A stretch of 64,000 bases of DNA from Planctomycetota bacterium (GCA_029558835.1 JAKQDH010000133.1:1-64000), one strand, 5' to 3'. Shown: positions 35,264 through 44,887, numbered from the stretch's first letter. Program-made: numbers and translations. Notes: generated from the sequence alone by a model not told the origin.

Positions 35264-36517
35264 GTGAGCTTTGGCTTCCCGTGGACCACCGAGCGATACG
35301 GTCCCATAGCGCTGGACGTGGGGGCCCACACCCTCCGCATGCTCCAGATCGCGCGGACGGGGCAGCGGCTGGAGGTGTGTGCCGCGGCCAGTGCGCCCGT
35401 TGAGGCGACCACCGTGGCTCCGGAGGAACGGTTGGCCGCGCACGCCGATCGAATCAGGCACCTGCGCCAGCAGGGGCACTTCCACGGACACCGTCTTTCC
35501 CTGACGCTGCCTCTGGGCGCTGCCCGGATCAAGAACTTCCGCCTGCCCTGCATGCCCGACGTCGAGCTGGAGGAAGCGGTGCGCTTCGAGGCGCTGGAAC
35601 GCTTCACCGCGCTCGACGACGAGGCCCAAGTGCGCTTCTACAACGCCGGCAAAGTCAGCACCGGCCAAGGCGAGCAGTTTGAGCTCATCGTGCTGGCGAT
35701 GCCGGGAGAGGTCGTTCGTCGTCAACTGGAGGTGGCGCGCACCCTGGGGTTGGAGGTAGCGCGCATGGAGTTGGCGCCCGGTGCCCTGTTTCGGTGCTTC
35801 GAGCGTTTCCTGCAACGTTCGGAGGACGTGGGGCAGACCAACGCCTTCCTGGACCTCGGGTACGACGGGGCACGCCTGCTGATTACTCAGGGACCGGAGA
35901 TCGTCTTCCTCAAAGCGTTCGACGTCGGCACGGCCCACTTTGGTGCCACGCTGGCGCGGACCCTGGCCGTGGACGCGCCGCGGGCCGGGGAGCTGCTGGA
36001 TCGGACACTGCGTCGGCCCGACACGACCGCCCCGACCCCGCCGTCGTCGGTGGACGCCGGCCCGAAGGCGACGGCCACCGGCCCGGCGGAAGGAGTCGCC
36101 GGCGCCGAGACCGCGGCCGCAGGAACGGAAGTGACCCCCGAGACGGTGGCCGAAGACGGCGCGGAAGAGCAGGCGGCCGTCTGGGACGCCCTGCGACCCG
36201 ACCTGCAACATCTGGGGAAGGAAGTCGGTCTTTGTCTTCGCTATTTCTCGGTGACGTTTCGTGGGGCCCGGCCGGAGAGCATTACCTGTGTGGGGGCTCC
36301 TGCGCGCAGTAACGCCCTGCTGGCGGCGTTGAGTGAAACGATCGGATTGCCGCTGCGTGTCGGGCACCCGTTCAAGCATTTGGGAACGGAGCGGGTGTTC
36401 ACCGGCGCGGACCGGCGTTGCGGTCAGCCGGAATGGGCGACCGCCCTCGGTCTGGCGCTGGGCGGCGTGGCCCGGGAGAGTGCTGCGCCTCCGCGAGCCG
36501 AGGCAGTGCAGGCATGA
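35264..36517 (+). CDS. pilM: Type IV pilus assembly ATPase-like protein PilM
   Basis: Actin-like (FtsA fold) inner-membrane-associated protein that binds PilN. I chose GTG 35264 (VSFGFPWTTERYGPIALDVG) because the family starts a few residues before the IALDVG phosphate-1 motif; ATG 35198 is an alternative. Actin-fold blocks include LPLGAARIKNFRLP, AFLDLGYDGARLLI and TCVGAPARS. Between residues ~245 and ~305 lies a 50-60 residue Ala/Pro/Thr/Glu-rich insertion (TTAPTPPSSVDAGPKATATG) not usual for PilM. Its stop overlaps pilN (ATGA). It heads the run pilM-N-O-P-Q. Confidence 0.88.
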   Translation: MSFGFPWTTERYGPIALDVGAHTLRMLQIARTGQRLEVCAAASAPVEATTVAPEERLAAHADRIRHLRQQGHFHGHRLSLTLPLGAARIKNFRLPCMPDVELEEAVRFEALERFTALDDEAQVRFYNAGKVSTGQGEQFELIVLAMPGEVVRRQLEVARTLGLEVARMELAPGALFRCFERFLQRSEDVGQTNAFLDLGYDGARLLITQGPEIVFLKAFDVGTAHFGATLARTLAVDAPRAGELLDRTLRRPDTTAPTPPSSVDAGPKATATGPAEGVAGAETAAAGTEVTPETVAEDGAEEQAAVWDALRPDLQHLGKEVGLCLRYFSVTFRGARPESITCVGAPARSNALLAALSETIGLPLRVGHPFKHLGTERVFTGADRRCGQPEWATALGLALGGVARESAAPPRAEAVQA

Positions 36518-37125
36518 AGACGCTGGATTTCACCCCGGTATGGTATCGCGAGGCGCTGGTCCGGCGCGGGCAGCGGCATCGTCGGGCGATCTGGTTGCTC
36601 CTGATTGTGGGGGCGCTGGGCACCTGGACCCTGACGCTGCAAATGCGTCTTCACCTGGTGCGTCGCGACCTGGCCACCCTCGCTGGGATCCGGTTACGTC
36701 AGGAGCCCTTGGTCACCCAGGCTGCCACGGTGCAGGCCGAGCTGGAACGCGCGGCGCTGCGCGAAGCACGCCTCGCGGACTTGTGCGGCGGGCTGAGGTT
36801 GCATCGCGTGGTGGCGGAGTTGGCGAACTGCCTGCCGGAGTCGGCCGTGCTGCACGCGTTGACCGTCAAGCAGGAGCCGCGGGTGGCATCGTCGGCGCTG
36901 TCGGCATCGGCCGCCGCGCCGGTGCAACCCGGCGGTACGCCGCCGTTGAACACGGTGCTGGTGGGGTACGCCCTGCGCGCGCCCGACGTGGGCAGGTTCG
37001 TTAACGCCCTGGCCGAGTCCGCCGTGTTCAGGGATGTGCAGCTTCAGTACTCGCGGCCGGCGGAGACAAACGGAGTGGCGGTGCGCGAGTTCGAGATTCA
37101 GTGTTACCTGCCGCAGTTCGAATGA
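36514..37125 (+). CDS. pilN: Type IV pilus inner-membrane protein PilN
   Basis: A 203-residue protein with short cytoplasmic N-terminus (MKTLDFTPVWYRE, the region that binds PilM in other species), one membrane helix (~28-46, AIWLLLIVGALGTWTLTLQ) and a periplasmic coiled coil followed by a ferredoxin-like domain ending in FEIQCYLPQFE. ATG overlaps the pilM stop. It differs from most PilN proteins by an Ala-rich loop after LTVKQEPRV. Together with PilO it forms the alignment subcomplex of the pilus machine. Confidence 0.82.
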   Translation: MKTLDFTPVWYREALVRRGQRHRRAIWLLLIVGALGTWTLTLQMRLHLVRRDLATLAGIRLRQEPLVTQAATVQAELERAALREARLADLCGGLRLHRVVAELANCLPESAVLHALTVKQEPRVASSALSASAAAPVQPGGTPPLNTVLVGYALRAPDVGRFVNALAESAVFRDVQLQYSRPAETNGVAVREFEIQCYLPQFE

Positions 37126-37185
37126 TGCGGCAAGGACGGTGACAACGACAGGGTGGTCGACCCGTTACCGAGGACGTGACGTCCC

Positions 37186-37713
37186 ATGCGGAGAGTGCGA
37201 GACCAACTGATCACGGGCGCCCTGGTGGTGGGGTTGCTTGCCGTGGGCGGGCTGCTGATTCAGCCGCAGCGGCGCCAACTGGCCGAGGCGTGTGCGCAGG
37301 TGCGAACCCTCCAGGCCGAGGTGGCCGCGCGCGAGCAGCAAGGTCTCAGCGCGGTGGACGCCGAGACGCGCTTGCAGCGCAGTCGGCAGGCGCTGGCACA
37401 TCTGCAGGACCGCATTCCGGCGGAGGCCCGGCTCGGTCCGCTGCTGGAGAAGCTGGACCGCCTGGCCACGGAGACCGGGCTCACGGCGCAGGACCTGACG
37501 CCGCGGCCACCGGAGGTCAGCGACGGCGTCGGCGTGGTGACCATCGCCATGACGTTCGAGAGCAGCTTCGCGGCGTTGTACGGCTTCCTGGAAGGCATCG
37601 AGTCGCTGGATCGGCTGGTACGCGTGGCCACCGTGGACACGCAGTACAAGGAGGGCTCGTCCGGGACGCTCATTACGACGCTGAAGCTGGAAGTGTACTT
37701 CGAGGCGAACTGA
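37186..37713 (+). CDS. pilO: Type IV pilus inner-membrane protein PilO
   Basis: A 175-residue protein with an N-terminal membrane helix (LITGALVVGLLAVGGLLI, ~7-24), coiled coil (~30-80) and a periplasmic domain with ALAHLQDRIPAEARLGPLLEKLDRLA and the final strand TLKLEVYFEAN. The organisation and position between pilN and the pilP-like gene support PilO. It probably pairs with PilN and links to PilP and the secretin. Confidence 0.82.
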   Translation: MRRVRDQLITGALVVGLLAVGGLLIQPQRRQLAEACAQVRTLQAEVAAREQQGLSAVDAETRLQRSRQALAHLQDRIPAEARLGPLLEKLDRLATETGLTAQDLTPRPPEVSDGVGVVTIAMTFESSFAALYGFLEGIESLDRLVRVATVDTQYKEGSSGTLITTLKLEVYFEAN

Positions 37714-37780
37714 ACCGCCCGGTCCGTCCGGGCGAGTGAACCGGTGTTTCTCGTTCGCGGCGGGCTCCGGAGAGAAGGCA

Positions 37781-38353
37781 GTGACAGGCGGCGAAACGAC
37801 ATGGCTGAACCGCTGCCAGGCGGAATTGCGGCGCTCACCGGGTCGGGCGGCGGTGCTGGGCGTGCTCGGTGTCGTGCTGGTGATCGTGGTGGCGGCGCAG
37901 TTTGTGCGCTGGCCGAGTTCAGCCGTCGCGGCCACGGCGGGCGCCGAGGTACCGCCGACGCTGCCGGCGCCGCCGGGCGCCGTGGGCACGGTGGACGCGG
38001 GGGCGCCGTCGGCTCCCGTCCCGGGCACGCTGCCCGTCGCGCGGCGAGCCGCGCCGCCGGTGCCGCGGACGTTGGGGCGAGACCCGTTCGCCTTGGACTG
38101 GGAACGCTTCGTACCGCCCACCCCGGCGGAGCAAACGGCCGCGGCACCTGCCCAGCCTGAGCCCGAGGAGGAGGAACTGGTCTTGGAGGCAACGTTCCGT
38201 GCGAACCCGCCCCAGGCCGGCGCGTTCGCCGTGATCAATGGGGCAACCGTGGGTCTGCACGATCAGGTGGGCCGCTACGTGGTGTTGGAGATCGGCACCC
38301 GGCACGTGGTGCTCGGCGACCGGGACCGCCGGCTACTGTTGCGGATGCCGTAG
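37781..38353 (+). CDS. PilP-like periplasmic/inner-membrane linker protein
   Basis: GTG 37781 preceded by GGAGAGAAGG is a better start than GTG 37736. The 190-residue product has a membrane helix (~20-40, AAVLGVLGVVLVIVVAAQFV), a Pro/Ala linker, the 'GRDPF' motif typical of PilP/GspC-type proteins, and a C-terminal beta domain (LEATFRANPPQAGAFAVINGATVG, then RYVVLEIGTRHVVLGDRDRRLLLRMP). This is the HR-domain layout of GspC/PilP, which connects the inner-membrane platform to the secretin encoded next. Confidence 0.72.
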   Translation: MTGGETTWLNRCQAELRRSPGRAAVLGVLGVVLVIVVAAQFVRWPSSAVAATAGAEVPPTLPAPPGAVGTVDAGAPSAPVPGTLPVARRAAPPVPRTLGRDPFALDWERFVPPTPAEQTAAAPAQPEPEEEELVLEATFRANPPQAGAFAVINGATVGLHDQVGRYVVLEIGTRHVVLGDRDRRLLLRMP

Positions 38354-38407
38354 GCACCAGCGCGAGGCCCGCGCAGGACCGCCTCGCACTTGCTGAGGAG
38401 AACGTTG

Positions 38408-40306
38408 ATGAACAGAACCGGTCGCGTGCTAGGCTGCGTCGTTTTGGCGCTGCTGTTGGCCAAGCCGGCACCGGCTACCCCGCCGCCGCCGGCGGCCGGC
38501 GGGCAGGAGCCCAAGGCGTCTCCCTATCGGCAGTTGCTGGAGACGCTCAGTGCCACCGCCGACCTGCTGGGCGAAGCCGGGGGACCGACGGCCGAGCAGC
38601 CTCAGGAGGCACCCGCTCCCGAGCCGCTGCCCGGCGCGGAGCCCGAGGTGCGGGTCACCGAGCAGGGTACCGTCGAGTTGCACGTGCAGAACCTGGCCCT
38701 GGCCACCGTCCTGCAATTGCTTTCGCTGGAGAGCCGGCACAACATCATCGCGTCGCCGCAGGTGTCGGGCACCGTCACCGCGACCCTTTACGACGTCAGC
38801 TTTGACGAGGCGCTGAACGCGATTCTGCTGGCCAACGGCGCGGGTTTCGTCCGCAGCGGGAACTTCATCTACGTCTACACCAGGAAGGAACTGGACGACA
38901 TGGCCCTGGCGGCTGATCCGCCGGTGACCCGGGTGTTCCCGCTCAACTACATTAGTGCGGCCGACGCCAAGACCTACCTGACGCCCCTCTTGAGTAGCGT
39001 CGGCAGTCTTGCCGTCCCCCCGGACCCGGAACGCGGCGTCGCCAGCAGCCCCGACGACGCCGGCGGCAATACCCACGCCAACACGGACTTCGTTATCGTG
39101 ACGGACCGCGGCGCCCACCTGGAACGCATCGAGCGGGTGCTGGGGGAGATCGACGTGCGGCCGCAGCAGGTCCTCATCGAGGCAACCATCCTGCGCGCCC
39201 AACTGACCGAAGACAACGCCCTGGGGATTGACTTCTCCGTTGTCGGCGGCGTGGATTTGCAGACGCTGGGGGCGACCTCGGCGGGCATCCAGGACCTTAC
39301 TCTGGGCGACCTGCCCCCGGAGAACTTCAGCGAGTTCAACATCGGAGCGGCCACCGACGTGCGCTCCAACGTACCGCGCGGCGGGCTGTCCGTCGGCATT
39401 CTTAAGGACAACGTGGCCATGTTCCTCCGCGCCCTGGAGCAGGTCACGGACACGACGATCCTGGCCAATCCCAAGGTGTTGGCGCTCAACAAGCAGCGTG
39501 GCCAGGTCATCGTCGGGCGTCGCGACGGCTTCCTGACCACCACGGTTACCGAAACCCAGGCAATCCAGACGGTCGAGTTCCTGGAGAGCGGGACCACCCT
39601 GATCTTCCGCCCCTACATCAGCCAGGATGGGTTCGTCCGCGTCGAACTGCACCCCGAGGACAGCGTCGGCTTCGTCAACGCCCAGGGCCTGCCCACCAAG
39701 CAAACCACCGAGGTCACCACCAACGTCGTCGTCCGCGACGGACACACCATCCTCATCGGCGGCCTCTTCCGCGACGTAACCAAAGACGCACGGTCGCAAG
39801 TGCCGCTGCTGGGCAACATCCCCGGGCTGGGGCAACTGTTCCGCTCCAACAATGACTCGATCTCGCGGGAAGAGGTCATCATTTTGATGACGCTCCGTAT
39901 CGTCAAAGACGATGCGGCCTATGCCGAGGCAGCCCAGCAGCAACGCGAGGACATCGAGCGCATGCGGGTGGGCATGCGTCGCGGGATGATGTGGCAGGGG
40001 CGCCAACGCCTCGCCCAGGGCTTCTACCACCGGGCGCTGGACCACTACGCCGCCGGGAGGACCAACTGGGCCCTGTGGGACCTTCGGCTGGCCCTGCACA
40101 ATCAACCGCGCTGCCTGCCGGCCATCCAGCTCAAAGAGAAGATCGCCGGCACGCGCGCTTGGGACGAGGACGGCACGGCCGCCCGCGGGTTCCTGTGGAA
40201 CCTGATCGCCCGCGACCGCGGCTTGGTGTTGCCGCAGTTCGGCCGCCCCGGTCCGCCGTTCCTGGCGCCCGGTGAACTTCGCGGGCCCAACGGCTTTTCC
40301 GACTGA
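38408..40306 (+). CDS. pilQ: Secretin (PilQ/GspD family)
   Basis: Outer-membrane channel of the pilus; 632 residues. ATG 38408 follows GAGGAG. Order: signal peptide with Pro-rich start; an STN/N-type domain (~95-165, LVLATVLQLLSLE and ATLYDVSFDEALNAIL); secretin_N domains with VFPLNYISAADAKTYL; the secretin beta-barrel core (~330-520), containing NPKVLALNKQRGQV, FRPYISQDGFV and VVVRDGHTILIGGLFRD followed by PLLGNIPGLGQLF. Unusually, ~110 further residues follow the barrel, forming TPR-like helices (GFYHRALDHYAAGRTNWAL). These may reach neighbours such as the TPR lipoprotein in the next gene. Confidence 0.9.
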   Translation: MNRTGRVLGCVVLALLLAKPAPATPPPPAAGGQEPKASPYRQLLETLSATADLLGEAGGPTAEQPQEAPAPEPLPGAEPEVRVTEQGTVELHVQNLALATVLQLLSLESRHNIIASPQVSGTVTATLYDVSFDEALNAILLANGAGFVRSGNFIYVYTRKELDDMALAADPPVTRVFPLNYISAADAKTYLTPLLSSVGSLAVPPDPERGVASSPDDAGGNTHANTDFVIVTDRGAHLERIERVLGEIDVRPQQVLIEATILRAQLTEDNALGIDFSVVGGVDLQTLGATSAGIQDLTLGDLPPENFSEFNIGAATDVRSNVPRGGLSVGILKDNVAMFLRALEQVTDTTILANPKVLALNKQRGQVIVGRRDGFLTTTVTETQAIQTVEFLESGTTLIFRPYISQDGFVRVELHPEDSVGFVNAQGLPTKQTTEVTTNVVVRDGHTILIGGLFRDVTKDARSQVPLLGNIPGLGQLFRSNNDSISREEVIILMTLRIVKDDAAYAEAAQQQREDIERMRVGMRRGMMWQGRQRLAQGFYHRALDHYAAGRTNWALWDLRLALHNQPRCLPAIQLKEKIAGTRAWDEDGTAARGFLWNLIARDRGLVLPQFGRPGPPFLAPGELRGPNGFSD

Positions 40307-40441
40307 AACGCGCCGCGCGGTTCGCCGTCTCTGCGCCGAGCCGCGACCGAAAGCAAGCGGCGAGACGGCCACGGCGGCAGGCACTGACGTGAAGTCACGC
40401 AGCGCAGGCACCCCCCAAGAACGGAAGCAAGGGTGGACATC

Positions 40442-41668
40442 ATGAAGGCACTGGTCAGCTTACTTACGGTCGGGCTCCTGGCGGTCGGCGCCGGTTGCGC
40501 GCACCCCAAGCCACCCACGGCCCGCCAGCAGGCGGAGCAACAGTGGAACCAGGTGCGGGCGCGCGTCAAGCTCCAGCTTGCCGAGCAGCAATCCGCGGCC
40601 GGTCAGTTCGAGCACGTGGTGGCCACCGCCGGCGAAGCGATCACCCTCGACCCCACCTGCGCGCGGGCCTACATCGTACGCGCCGAGGGGCAACTCGAGT
40701 TGGGCAACCCGTCCGCGGCCCAGCAGACCATCCAGCTCGCCGAGCAGGCGGGCATCCGGGCGGCGGAACTTGCGTACCTGCTGGGCGTCATCGCCGAGCA
40801 GTGCCGCGACCTGCCGGGCGCCCTGCAACGCTACCACGAAGCCCGGACGCTCGCGGAGGACAAAGACGTGGACTTCATCGCGGCCGAGGCGGAGTGCCTG
40901 GTGGCGCTCGAACGCCCCGTCGAGGCCCTGACGCTGGTCGATGAACACGCCGTGCGCTTCCCGGGGGATGCCACCCTGACCGTGCTGGGGGCGCACATTG
41001 CCGCCCTGCTGGGGGACGCCGAGGGGGCCGCCCGCCGCTATCGGGATGCGCTGCCGCTCGTGAAGGACGGCACCCTGGTGCCCGAGGAGTACGGCCTGCT
41101 GCTGGTGAGCGCCGGGCGGTGGGCGGAGGCGGCCGCCATGCTGGAGCCGCTGCTGCGCACACTGGGGGAGAATGCCTCCCCGGTGGTCAGGCGGGCGCTG
41201 GCTCTGTGTCAGCTTGAAGCGGGCGACCCGGAGGCGGCCTTGCGGACCCTGCGCGAGTACGCCCGGAACGCACCGGAAGACACGCGGGCCCAGATTCTGC
41301 TCGCCAAGTCGGCCGTGGCGACCGGCGACCTGGCGCTGGCGCGCCGCAGCCTGGAGATCGCCCGCCAGCGCGAACCGCGCCACCCCGAGGTGCTGCTCGT
41401 TCGAGCGGTGATCCAGTGGCGTTGTGCCGACCACACCGGGGCGGCCGACTCGCTCCGCCAGCTCTTGCAGCAGCGCCCGGACGACGTCGACGCCTACTGC
41501 CTGCTCGCGGAAGTGTGCTCTGCCCAAGGCGCCGCGGAGGACGCTCGCAACTACTTCTCGGAGGCGTTGCGGCGCAACCCACACTGCACCTGGGCCCAGG
41601 CGGGATTGCAGGCCGTCGCCGCGGACGGGCCCGGTCCGATCCCGGCGCCGGTCACCGCGACGCCCTGA
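40442..41668 (+). CDS. TPR lipoprotein (PilF/PilW-like pilotin candidate)
   Basis: A 408-residue protein with a lipoprotein signal: hydrophobic MKALVSLLTVGLLAVGAGC with Cys at about residue 19. The rest is a superhelix of TPR motifs, with repeats recognisable at EQFEHVVATAGEAI-type helices, e.g. RAYIVRAEGQLELGN, AYLLGVIAEQCRDLPGA and DTRAQILLAKSAVATGD. TPR lipoproteins such as PilF/PilW guide secretin assembly. Its place directly after the secretin supports this role, although it is longer than typical pilotins (about 250 residues). Confidence 0.8.
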   Translation: MKALVSLLTVGLLAVGAGCAHPKPPTARQQAEQQWNQVRARVKLQLAEQQSAAGQFEHVVATAGEAITLDPTCARAYIVRAEGQLELGNPSAAQQTIQLAEQAGIRAAELAYLLGVIAEQCRDLPGALQRYHEARTLAEDKDVDFIAAEAECLVALERPVEALTLVDEHAVRFPGDATLTVLGAHIAALLGDAEGAARRYRDALPLVKDGTLVPEEYGLLLVSAGRWAEAAAMLEPLLRTLGENASPVVRRALALCQLEAGDPEAALRTLREYARNAPEDTRAQILLAKSAVATGDLALARRSLEIARQREPRHPEVLLVRAVIQWRCADHTGAADSLRQLLQQRPDDVDAYCLLAEVCSAQGAAEDARNYFSEALRRNPHCTWAQAGLQAVAADGPGPIPAPVTATP

Positions 41669-41693
41669 CCGAAAGCGAGGGAGATTGCCGCGC

Positions 41694-42029
41694 ATGGCCA
41701 CCACCATCACCACCCGCGGGGGCGTGCAGGTGCTGCGTCCGGACGGCGACCTGTCCGGCGCCAACGTGCCGCTGTTTCGCCAGAGCGTTGAAACGCTGCT
41801 GGCCCGTGACGAGCGCGACTACCTCGTGGACCTCACGCTCGCCCAGACGGTCGACAGCACGGGACTGGAGGCGCTGACCTGGCTGCACCGTTCCTCCGAG
41901 GAACGACTGGGGAGCGTGAAGCTCTGCCAGGTCAACCCCACCGTGGAGACGATCCTCAAGATGACGCGGCTGGCGGAGACATTCGAGCGTCACCCGAACG
42001 TCGAAGCCGCCCTGGCCAGCTTCGGATGA
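41694..42029 (+). CDS. STAS-domain anti-sigma antagonist-like protein (first copy)
   Basis: A 111-residue single STAS domain like SpoIIAA/RsbV. Start ATG 41694. The phosphorylatable serine lies in AQTVDSTGLEALTWL, and the preceding DLSGANVPLF and later RLGSVKLCQVNP strands fit the fold. It ends 7 bases before pilB, a pilus ATPase gene, and is probably co-transcribed. A second STAS gene sits next to another pilus ATPase on the opposite strand (47.8-48.2 kb). No anti-sigma kinase is nearby, so its partner is unknown. Confidence 0.85.
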   Translation: MATTITTRGGVQVLRPDGDLSGANVPLFRQSVETLLARDERDYLVDLTLAQTVDSTGLEALTWLHRSSEERLGSVKLCQVNPTVETILKMTRLAETFERHPNVEAALASFG

Positions 42030-42036
42030 GCATGCC

Positions 42037-43752
42037 ATGACGACGACGCACGCCCCGCAACTTAAGCAGGTGGGCGAGGTCCTGGTCGCCCAGGGCCTCA
42101 TCACGGCCGCGCAGCTCGCCGAGGCCCTGGCCGTCCAGAAACGCAGTCCCACCCGCAAGCTGCTCGGCGAGACGCTCATCGAGCTGGGCTACTGCAACGA
42201 GGTTCAGATTCTCGAGGCGCTCGCCAAGGCATATCAGTTGCCGTTCGCGCGCCTGACCCCGCGCCTGGTTGATCCGCGCGTCGCGGCGCTGCTGCCCCGG
42301 GCCTTTGCCGAGCAGCACGCGGTGCTGCCGTTGTTCCTGGTGGACGGCGTGCTCACCGTGGCCATGGCGGAACCGGCCAACGTGTTCCTGTTCGAAGAGA
42401 TCGGCCAGCAGACGGGACACCAGGTGCAGGTGGTGGCGAGTCCACGCACCGACATCCTGGCGACACTGGACGCGGCCGCCGAGAGCCGGCCCGCCGACAC
42501 CAGCGTCATGGACGACATCCTCGCCGAGGCGAGCGAGGCCCAGCAGCTCGACGCCATCGCCGGTGGCGCGGAAGCCGACCTGCGCGACACCAGCAGCGAT
42601 TCCCCGGTGGTCAAGCTGGTACACCAGTTGATCGTGACGGCCGTGCGCGAGGACGCCAGCGACATGCACTTCGAGCCCGGCGACGACACCTTCCGGGTGC
42701 GCTTCCGCGTCGATGGTCGCCTCTGCGAGAAGATGAAACCTCCGTTCCAGATGGCCCCCGCCATCGTCTCGCGGCTGAAGATTCTGGCGGGTCTGGACAT
42801 TGCCGAACGGCGTTTGCCGCAGGACGGGGCGATCCGCATCAATGTGGACGGGCGGCCCATCGACCTGCGCGTCTCCACCCTGCCGAATCGCTTCGGCGAG
42901 AAGGTCGTGATGCGCATCCTGGATACGCAGCACGCCCTCATCGGCCTGGAGCGGCTGGGCATGGACCCCGAACTGCTGGAAGCCTTCCAGGCCGAGATCC
43001 ACAAGCCGCACGGGATCGTGCTGGTTACGGGGCCCACCGGCAGCGGCAAGACGACGACTCTGTATTCCGCCCTCAGCGCCATCGCCGGTCCCGAAACCAA
43101 CATCAGCACCGTCGAGGACCCCATCGAGTACAACCTGCCGGGGATCAACCAGTTCCAGGTACATGAGCGCATCAACCTGTCGTTCCCCGCCGTGCTGCGG
43201 GCCCTGCTGCGGCAGGACCCGGACATCATCATGGTCGGCGAAATCCGCGACCCGGAGACGGCCCGCATCGCGGTCCAGGCGGCCCTGACCGGGCACCTGG
43301 TGCTGTCCACGATGCACACCAACGACGCCGCCTCGGCCGCCACTCGCTTGCACAACCTGGGCGTCGAGTCCTACCTGATCAGCGCCGCGCTGGAGAGCGC
43401 CCTCGCCCAACGCCTGGTGCGCCGCGTCTGCGCGCAGTGCAAGACCGAGGTGGAGGCCCCCGTCCACGTGCAGCACGCCCTGCAACGCCACGGCATCGAG
43501 GCGACAACGATGTTCGTCGGCAAGGGTTGTCCGAAGTGTCATCAACTTGGCACGCGGGGGCGCGTGGGCCTCTATGAGTTGTTCTGTCCCAACGATGAGA
43601 TGCGCGACGCTATCGCGGGCAACGCCCCCTTGGCCCGCCTGCGCGAGGTTGCCAAGGCGGCCGGCATGAAGACTCTGCTGCAAGCCGGGCTGGCCAAGGC
43701 GGCCGCCGGGGAGACGACGTACGAGGAAATCCTGCGCGTGACCACGGTGTGA
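42037..43752 (+). CDS. pilB: Type IV pilus extension ATPase PilB
   Basis: Hexameric secretion ATPase of 571 residues. An MshEN/GspE_N domain occupies ~1-150 (LIELGYCNEVQILEALAKAY). Walker A is GPTGSGKTTTL (~331-341), Asp box SDMHFEPGDD, Walker B MVGEIRDPETA (~393), His box near LSTMHTNDAASA. A zinc-binding four-Cys motif uses CAQC (~464) and CPKC (~495). It follows the first STAS gene and precedes pilT and pilC. The MshEN domain binds cyclic di-GMP in related ATPases, so second-messenger control is possible. Confidence 0.93.
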   Translation: MTTTHAPQLKQVGEVLVAQGLITAAQLAEALAVQKRSPTRKLLGETLIELGYCNEVQILEALAKAYQLPFARLTPRLVDPRVAALLPRAFAEQHAVLPLFLVDGVLTVAMAEPANVFLFEEIGQQTGHQVQVVASPRTDILATLDAAAESRPADTSVMDDILAEASEAQQLDAIAGGAEADLRDTSSDSPVVKLVHQLIVTAVREDASDMHFEPGDDTFRVRFRVDGRLCEKMKPPFQMAPAIVSRLKILAGLDIAERRLPQDGAIRINVDGRPIDLRVSTLPNRFGEKVVMRILDTQHALIGLERLGMDPELLEAFQAEIHKPHGIVLVTGPTGSGKTTTLYSALSAIAGPETNISTVEDPIEYNLPGINQFQVHERINLSFPAVLRALLRQDPDIIMVGEIRDPETARIAVQAALTGHLVLSTMHTNDAASAATRLHNLGVESYLISAALESALAQRLVRRVCAQCKTEVEAPVHVQHALQRHGIEATTMFVGKGCPKCHQLGTRGRVGLYELFCPNDEMRDAIAGNAPLARLREVAKAAGMKTLLQAGLAKAAAGETTYEEILRVTTV

Positions 43753-43762
43753 GGAACGCCCC

Positions 43763-44881
43763 ATGAACATCGGCCCGGACATGCTGGCTTTGTTGAAACA
43801 GGCACGGGACCTGGGCGCCTCCGACCTGCTGCTGGCGGCCGGCTCGCCCCCCAGTGTGTACGTGCACGCCCGCCTGCAAGCCCTGCCCGGGCAGCCGCTC
43901 ACCCCGGCCGGGGCCCGCGCCCTGATCGACCAAATGCTGGATGAGAAACTCACCCGGCACCTCGAACAATGTCGCGACGTGGACTTCTCCCTGGGACACC
44001 CGCAGATCGGTCGCTGTCGCGTCAACGCGCACTACCAGCGCAACACCGTGGCGGCCGCCGTCCGCCTCGTTAATGATGAGATCCCCGATTTTGCCGGGCT
44101 GAACCTGCCCGACATCATGCGCGAGTTCGCCGGCTGGCCCCGCGGGCTGGTGCTCATTACCGGCGGCACCGGCTCCGGCAAGAGCACGACCCTGGCGGCC
44201 ATCCTTAACCAGATCAACCACCACGCGGCCGCCCACATCATCACGCTGGAGGACCCGATCGAGTATGCCTTCAAGAACGTCCGCAGCGTGATCGAGCAAC
44301 GCGAGATCGGGTCCGACTCGCCCAGCTTCGCCGACGCCCTGCGCCACGTGGTCCGCCAGAAGCCGGACGTCATCATGATCGGCGAGATGCGCGACCTGGA
44401 GACGATCCGCACCGCGATTACGGCCGCCGAGACGGGGCATCTGGTGCTCGCGTCGCTGCATACGATCAACGCCGCCCAGACCATCGAGCGGATCATCGAC
44501 GTGTTCGAGCCCAACCAGCAGCCGCAGGTCCGGCTGCAAATGGCCGGTGCCCTGCGCGCGATCGCCTGCCAGACGCTCCTGGCCAGCGCCGACGGTTCGA
44601 GCGTCGTGCCGGCGGTGGAGATTCTGATGAACACCCCCGCCATCTCCCGCGCCATCCGCGACGGCGAAACGCACCTGATCACCGGCATGATCGAGACCGG
44701 CGCCAACCGCGGCATGCAGACGCTGGACGCCGCCATCTTCACCCTGCTCCAGCAGCAGCGCATCACGCGGGAGGACGCCCTGGCCAAGGCCCTCGATCCG
44801 GAGCGGCTGGAACGCATGCTCGAACGGGGCAGAGGCAAAACCCTGGCGGCCGCCGGCCCCGGCAGCAAACCCTGGGAGTAA
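43763..44881 (+). CDS. pilT: Type IV pilus retraction ATPase PilT
   Basis: Retracts the pilus and powers twitching; 372 residues, normal for PilT. It has an N-terminal PAS-like domain with SDLLLAAGSPPSVY, Walker A GGTGSGKSTTL (~133), Asp box TLEDPIEYAF, Walker B MIGEMRDLETI (~204), and a His box LASLHTINAAQT. The typical PilT C-terminal features (AIACQTLLA and the arginine-bearing helices before the end) are present. It lies 10 bases after pilB. Confidence 0.92.
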   Translation: MNIGPDMLALLKQARDLGASDLLLAAGSPPSVYVHARLQALPGQPLTPAGARALIDQMLDEKLTRHLEQCRDVDFSLGHPQIGRCRVNAHYQRNTVAAAVRLVNDEIPDFAGLNLPDIMREFAGWPRGLVLITGGTGSGKSTTLAAILNQINHHAAAHIITLEDPIEYAFKNVRSVIEQREIGSDSPSFADALRHVVRQKPDVIMIGEMRDLETIRTAITAAETGHLVLASLHTINAAQTIERIIDVFEPNQQPQVRLQMAGALRAIACQTLLASADGSSVVPAVEILMNTPAISRAIRDGETHLITGMIETGANRGMQTLDAAIFTLLQQQRITREDALAKALDPERLERMLERGRGKTLAAAGPGSKPWE

Positions 44882-44887
44882 GACAAG

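Noticed and set aside
34403..36379. A 658-residue minus-strand frame opposite pilM
   Set aside because: Shadow of pilM; composition is Arg/Gly/Gln-biased and no family is recognisable, while pilM has clear actin-fold motifs and operon context.
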